This document shows, in pieces, positions 60,072 to 64,000 of a stretch of 64,000 bases of DNA. The first letter of the stretch is position 1; each line of letters opens with the position of its first letter. Location: NCBI RefSeq assembly GCF_000621785.1, contig NZ_JHXI01000012.1, positions 1-64,000 on the forward strand. The letters run 5' to 3'. The notes under the pieces were generated by a model. That model made no database searches. It was not told the origin of the DNA and saw nothing but the letters and a program-made list of their open reading frames with translations. Source of the DNA: Ruminococcus flavefaciens ND2009. Lineage in GTDB: Bacteria > Bacillota > Clostridia > Oscillospirales > Ruminococcaceae. Made by a program: the position numbers and the translations under genes.

Positions 60072-60614
60072 TTACAGTGCTTTTTCTACGGCTTCTCTTA
60101 CGGATTTCATGGAGTTGGTGGGCTCAAATCTGCCGATGATATTGCCGTCTCTGCCGATGAGGAACTTGGTGAAGTTCCACTTTATCTTGCTGTTGTTCTT
60201 GTAGTCCTTGTCCATGACCTTCATGACTCCGCTCATGGCAAGTGCCTTGGGACCCTTTCCGAAGCCCTCGAAGGTACTGTTCTCAACGAGCCACTTATAG
60301 AGAGGGATAGCGTTCTCGCCGTTTACGTCTATCTTTGCGAACTGGGGGAAGGTTATGCCGAACCTGCCTGTGCAGAATGAGTGTATCTCCTCATCGCTGC
60401 CCGGAGCCTGCTCGCCGAACTGGTTGCAGGGGAAGTCAAGTATCTCAAGTCCTTTGTCATGGAATTCCTCATAGATGTCCTGAAGCTCGTCGTACTGAGG
60501 TGTAAATCCGCAGCCTGTTGCGGTGTTGACGATGAGGAGCACCTTTCCCTCGTAATCCGAGAGAGCTACCTCGCTGCCGTCCTGTGCCTTTACCTTGAAA
60601 TCATAAACTGACAT
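60072..60614 (-). CDS. Glutathione peroxidase-family protein
   Basis: A 180-residue peroxidase. The catalytic cysteine is in NTATGCGFTPQYDEL (residues 31-45), glutamine in FPCNQFGEQAPG and tryptophan in KWNFTKFLI. The cysteine takes the place of selenocysteine, and in bacteria the electron donor is usually thioredoxin. It reduces peroxides in this anaerobe. AAGGAGG lies upstream, behind a good promoter. Confidence 0.95.
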   Translation of the reverse strand: MSVYDFKVKAQDGSEVALSDYEGKVLLIVNTATGCGFTPQYDELQDIYEEFHDKGLEILDFPCNQFGEQAPGSDEEIHSFCTGRFGITFPQFAKIDVNGENAIPLYKWLVENSTFEGFGKGPKALAMSGVMKVMDKDYKNNSKIKWNFTKFLIGRDGNIIGRFEPTNSMKSVREAVEKAL

Positions 60615-60677
60615 AAACAGTCCTCCTTAAAATAAATTATGCACAATTAAATTGAACTCAATCTTATTTGCGCTTTT

Positions 60678-60706
60678 ATTATAGCTCAAGTTTTATCTTT
60701 TGTCAA
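60678..60706 (-). promoter_or_regulatory. SigA-type promoter of the peroxidase gene
   Basis: On the minus strand TTGACA (60701-60706) and TATAAT (60678-60683) are 17 bp apart. Confidence 0.78.
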
Positions 60707-60863
60707 GAACTTTCACACATCTTTTTTTGTTTTAACTTATTTTTCACACTTTGCGGAGTTGTTATTTTTCATATTATAATGTATAATTATAATTGACAGA
60801 TATTTACAGCAGAGGCGTGCTGAAATAATAATATAGCTAAGTTATACTACCTGTTTTTGGTAA

Positions 60864-60919
60864 ATTTAAATCTATTTTAAGCCGATTTTAAGATTATTTT
60901 AAGGTCATTGCACTATAAT
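60864..60919 (+). promoter_or_regulatory. Promoter with 11-bp-phased direct repeats
   Basis: TTTTAAG occurs at 60875-60881, 60886-60892 and 60897-60903, exactly 11 bp apart, with a weaker fourth copy at 60864-60870. TATAAT lies at 60914-60919, 10 bp after the last repeat, and there is no good -35 box. This is the layout of promoters activated by OmpR-family response regulators. Confidence 0.6.
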
Positions 60920-60987
60920 AAGACCATGATCTAAGAGGATCGGATACCAAAAATCAGGTCGGTATTAAAAAAAGGAGATTGATATTT

Positions 60988-63900
60988 ATGAAAAAACATG
61001 GCTTAAAAAAGCTGATCGCAGGTCTTTCGGCGGCTTGCGTAATGGGCTCTGCTCTGCCTGCTATGAGCTTCGCAGCAGAGACTGCTTCATCAAAGGTCCT
61101 GGGCGACTCTAACGGCGACGGCATAGTTGAGCTGGCGGACGCTATACTCATCATGCAGGCTCTGGCTAACCCTGACAAGTACGGCAAGGGTGGAAGCGAC
61201 CCCCACGCTTTCACGGATCAGGGCTGGTACAACGCAGACGTAAACGGCGAGCTGGGCATCACTACCGATGATGCTCTTACTATACAGCTTTACCTTTTAG
61301 GCATGGGTAAGCTGACTCCCAGAGCAGGCTCAGAGGATCCTGTTGCTGAGGCTACAAAGATCCATCTGAAGAACACTGCTATCGAGGTAGAGGGTGAGAA
61401 CGCTACAGTTGAAGGCACAAAGGTGACTATCACTCACTCAGGCGAGTTCTATATCGACGGTACCCTTGACGACGGTCAGATAGAGGTTAATATCCCCGAC
61501 GAGAAGGCTGACGCCGAAACAGTCAAGATATTCCTGAACGGCGCTAATATCACAGGCAGGAGCGCTCCTGCTATCCTTGTCACTAATGCAGAGAATACCT
61601 CTATTAATATAGTGGACGGCACTACTAACAGTATCTCCGACGGCGACACTGCTTATGCAGGGGACTTCCTCAAAACTGCTGTTATCGAGGCTAAGGACGA
61701 TATTACCTTCAAGGGCGGCGACAAGGGCGACGGTGTCCTTGAGATAACCGCAAATACTCAGGACGCTGTATTCAGCAACAATGACATCAAGTTCAACGGC
61801 GGTACAGTCAATATCACCACCCTGAACTCCACAGACGGCACCGACGGTGTAAAGGCTAAGGAAACCATTACAGTCAAGGACGGTACTCTCAATATCGATT
61901 CCGAGGGCGACGGTATCAAGTCCAGCAAGGACGCTGTTGAATTCTCGGGCGGTACTACAAATATCAAGGCGGCTAAGGACGCTGTACAGGCTGAGACCTC
62001 TATCAGCGTCAGCGGCGGTACTCTCATTGCAGGCGGCGACCGCGGTCTTACAGCTGTAACTGCTATCAATATCACAGGCGGTACTGTTATCGCTACTGCT
62101 ACCGATAAACAGGCAGACGAGAAGCTCATGGCAGGTACTACACAGACCACAGTGCTCCTCAACTGTATCAATGACGCGACTAATGAGAAGGACGGCACAT
62201 GGAAGAAGGCAAACGCTCTCGTTTCCGGCAGCCTCAATGCCAAGTACACCAAGAAGTACAAGTTCGTGCTCTACAGCGATACTGCTATCAACGGTGCTAA
62301 GTCATGCGGCTTCAAGAACCTTGCAACAGGCGCTTCTGTAACTCATACAGACGGCAAGCAGACTCAGTTCCAGCTCGGTCTCGTTACGACCTTCAACAAC
62401 GTTGACCCCGCAGGCACAGGCGGCGGCACAGTGGTCGAGCCTACACCCGCTCCCGAGGGTCTTACCATCACTCTTTCGGATTCGGGCATGACCACAAATG
62501 CTTCATCGGAAGCCAAGGTGGAAAATAACGTTTGCACTATCTCTCAGCCCGGTGTTTTTACAGTAACCGGCGGGATGACCGGCGGACAGATCGTAATTGA
62601 CGTAGATAAGACTGTCTATCCCGACGGCGTCGTTGAGCTCGACCTCAGCGGCATGAGCCTTACAAATACTAATACTTCCCCTATATATGTAGCATCTATC
62701 GCAGACGAGGTGGTCATTGTCGCCAAGAACGGTACTGAGAACACTATCTCGGACGGAGAGAGCTACACCAACGCCGACGGCGATACAGGAGCTGTCTACT
62801 CCAAGGACGATATAAAGTTCAAGGGCAAGGGCAAGCTCACCGTAAACGGCAACGCCGCAGACGCTATCGTCGGCAAGGACGATATAAAGATATACAACGG
62901 CACTCTGGTCGTGAACGCTGCTGATGACGGTATCCGCGGCAAGGACAGCGTTACTATCGGAAATACCTCAGATGACGGCACAGAGGTGGATTATTCTGCT
63001 CTCAGCGTAAGCGTCAATACCAAGGCAGGCGACGGTATCAAGGCTACCTCAACTGAGGTTTCCTCAACGGCAAAGCAGGTGGGTATCGTTACCATTAACG
63101 GCGGCTCGGTAGACATCGACTCCTACGCTGACGGTATCTCGGCAGAGCAGTTCTTCGTTATGAACGGCGGAGACCTTAATATCAAGACCTACGAGGGCAG
63201 CGCCTACGGCGGTACAACTGCCGCCACAGGCGGCACTACAGGCGGCTGGGGCAGCAGACCCAGCGGCAACCCCGGCGGTCCCGGAATGGACGGCAATGCC
63301 AACAAGACTGATATTTCCGCTAAGGGCATAAAGGCTGTAGGTCTCTACGATGAGGCAGGCACTACCTGGCAGAGCGTGGGCGATATTACTGTCAACGGCG
63401 GTACTATCACTGTCGATTCCTCTGACGACTGTCTCCACTGCGGCGGCAGTATGCAGCTCATCGGCGGCGAGCTGAAGCTCTCATCGGCTGATGACGGCGC
63501 TCACGCTGACCATGACCTCACTATCGGCACCAAGGACAGCGGCAGATATGATGACATCGTTATAGCTGTCGAGAAGTGCTATGAGGGCATTGAAGCTCAG
63601 AAGATATATCAGAACAGCGGCTCGGTCATCGTAAATGCCACCGACGACGGCTACAACGCAGCAGGCGGCAGCGACGGCTCCGGCACAGGAAACACAGGTA
63701 TGCCCTGGGGGCAGGGATTCGGCGGCTTCGGAGGAGGCGGCTTCAGCGGCAACTCGGGAGATTATGTTATCGAGATCAACGGCGGCTTTGCTATCGTGAA
63801 CTCTGCCAACGGCGACCATGACGGCTTCGACTCCAACGGCAATATAGAGATCAACGGCGGTTATCTGGTATCAAACGGCAATGAGCCCTATGACTGCGGC

Positions 63901-64000
63901 GACAGCGGCAGCACTATCAACGTAAAGGGCGGCGTCTGGGTATCGGATTGTCCTTCCGGCGGTATGACCATGGGCGCAAACCTCATGACAGCAAGCGTAT
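60988..64000 (+). CDS. Secreted dockerin and Cthe_2159-like carbohydrate-binding protein (partial)
   Basis: A reading frame of over 1000 codons that runs off the right edge with no stop. Signal peptide (about 1-30), then a dockerin with loops DSNGDGIVELADAILIMQAL and DVNGELGITTDDALTIQLYL (about 39-107). Two long beta-helix-like regions follow (from about 120 and 490). Their repeats read GGTVNITTLNSTDGTDGVKAKE, KGDGVLEITAN and ADDGIRGKDSVTIG, typical of Cthe_2159-type modules that bind cellulose or pectin and calcium. A G/S/P-rich insert is near 735-775 and another near 895-925. AAAGGAG precedes ATG. The 3' end is outside the window. Confidence 0.88.
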   Translation, partial: MKKHGLKKLIAGLSAACVMGSALPAMSFAAETASSKVLGDSNGDGIVELADAILIMQALANPDKYGKGGSDPHAFTDQGWYNADVNGELGITTDDALTIQLYLLGMGKLTPRAGSEDPVAEATKIHLKNTAIEVEGENATVEGTKVTITHSGEFYIDGTLDDGQIEVNIPDEKADAETVKIFLNGANITGRSAPAILVTNAENTSINIVDGTTNSISDGDTAYAGDFLKTAVIEAKDDITFKGGDKGDGVLEITANTQDAVFSNNDIKFNGGTVNITTLNSTDGTDGVKAKETITVKDGTLNIDSEGDGIKSSKDAVEFSGGTTNIKAAKDAVQAETSISVSGGTLIAGGDRGLTAVTAINITGGTVIATATDKQADEKLMAGTTQTTVLLNCINDATNEKDGTWKKANALVSGSLNAKYTKKYKFVLYSDTAINGAKSCGFKNLATGASVTHTDGKQTQFQLGLVTTFNNVDPAGTGGGTVVEPTPAPEGLTITLSDSGMTTNASSEAKVENNVCTISQPGVFTVTGGMTGGQIVIDVDKTVYPDGVVELDLSGMSLTNTNTSPIYVASIADEVVIVAKNGTENTISDGESYTNADGDTGAVYSKDDIKFKGKGKLTVNGNAADAIVGKDDIKIYNGTLVVNAADDGIRGKDSVTIGNTSDDGTEVDYSALSVSVNTKAGDGIKATSTEVSSTAKQVGIVTINGGSVDIDSYADGISAEQFFVMNGGDLNIKTYEGSAYGGTTAATGGTTGGWGSRPSGNPGGPGMDGNANKTDISAKGIKAVGLYDEAGTTWQSVGDITVNGGTITVDSSDDCLHCGGSMQLIGGELKLSSADDGAHADHDLTIGTKDSGRYDDIVIAVEKCYEGIEAQKIYQNSGSVIVNATDDGYNAAGGSDGSGTGNTGMPWGQGFGGFGGGGFSGNSGDYVIEINGGFAIVNSANGDHDGFDSNGNIEINGGYLVSNGNEPYDCGDSGSTINVKGGVWVSDCPSGGMTMGANLMTASV

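Overview
The window looks like the chromosome of a cellulosome-forming, low-GC-phylum gut or rumen Clostridia, most likely a Ruminococcus. The case rests on five secreted proteins with dockerin or dockerin-like calcium repeats, very long threonine-rich linkers, BspA-type leucine-rich repeats, Cthe_2159-type carbohydrate-binding modules, dipicolinate synthase genes, and crisp TTGACA-17-TATAAT promoters with AGGAGG ribosome binding sites. No phage, insertion sequence, CRISPR array or tRNA gene was found. The genus is an inference from gene content; no search was run.

Layout. 1-340: 3' end of 23S rRNA, a 5S rRNA and a terminator. 384-10350: a polytopic membrane protein, dipicolinate synthase dpaAB, an M16C peptidase, a lipoprotein, a GH16 glucanase with half a dockerin, ilvE and a 43-residue membrane microprotein. 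10481-17341: a leftward operon of alr, two lipoproteins resembling the SecD periplasmic domain, and a TatD-linked radical SAM protein; then rightward a SLOG protein, an LCP-like protein, tatD and a PP2C phosphatase. 17392-23845: a GNAT protein, serC-serA, a small ribbon-helix-helix pair, a zinc-ribbon membrane protein and a beta-CASP nuclease. 24305-26655: four tandem DUF2975-type membrane proteins that share one C-terminal tail, plus an XRE regulator. 26782-34880: a degenerate REC-GGDEF protein, two lipoproteins, an HPr-like protein without the histidine, mtaB and purL. 35195-48556: an LRR-cohesin-dockerin protein, glgA, a flavoprotein, a HAD phosphatase, trkA-trkH behind a structured leader, and two tandem LRR/poly-threonine/dockerin proteins. 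48744-53334: the str operon (rpsL, rpsG, fusA, tuf). 53443-60614: an ABC exporter, a HEPN-like protein, asnB, cca-pflA and a glutathione peroxidase. 60988-64000: the start of a large dockerin protein with Cthe_2159-like modules, cut by the window edge.

The genes mostly fall into housekeeping blocks (translation, serine, purine, asparagine and branched-chain amino acid synthesis, glycogen, potassium uptake) mixed with secreted polysaccharide-binding or surface proteins. The most unusual signals are non-coding or accessory: a family of intergenic elements bounded by 7-bp tandem repeats whose word changes from locus to locus while period and copy number stay fixed; the four-gene DUF2975 cluster with its own palindromic operator; the two orphan SecD-domain lipoproteins; a structured RNA leader on trkA; and an 11-bp-phased direct repeat before the last gene that looks like a response-regulator operator.
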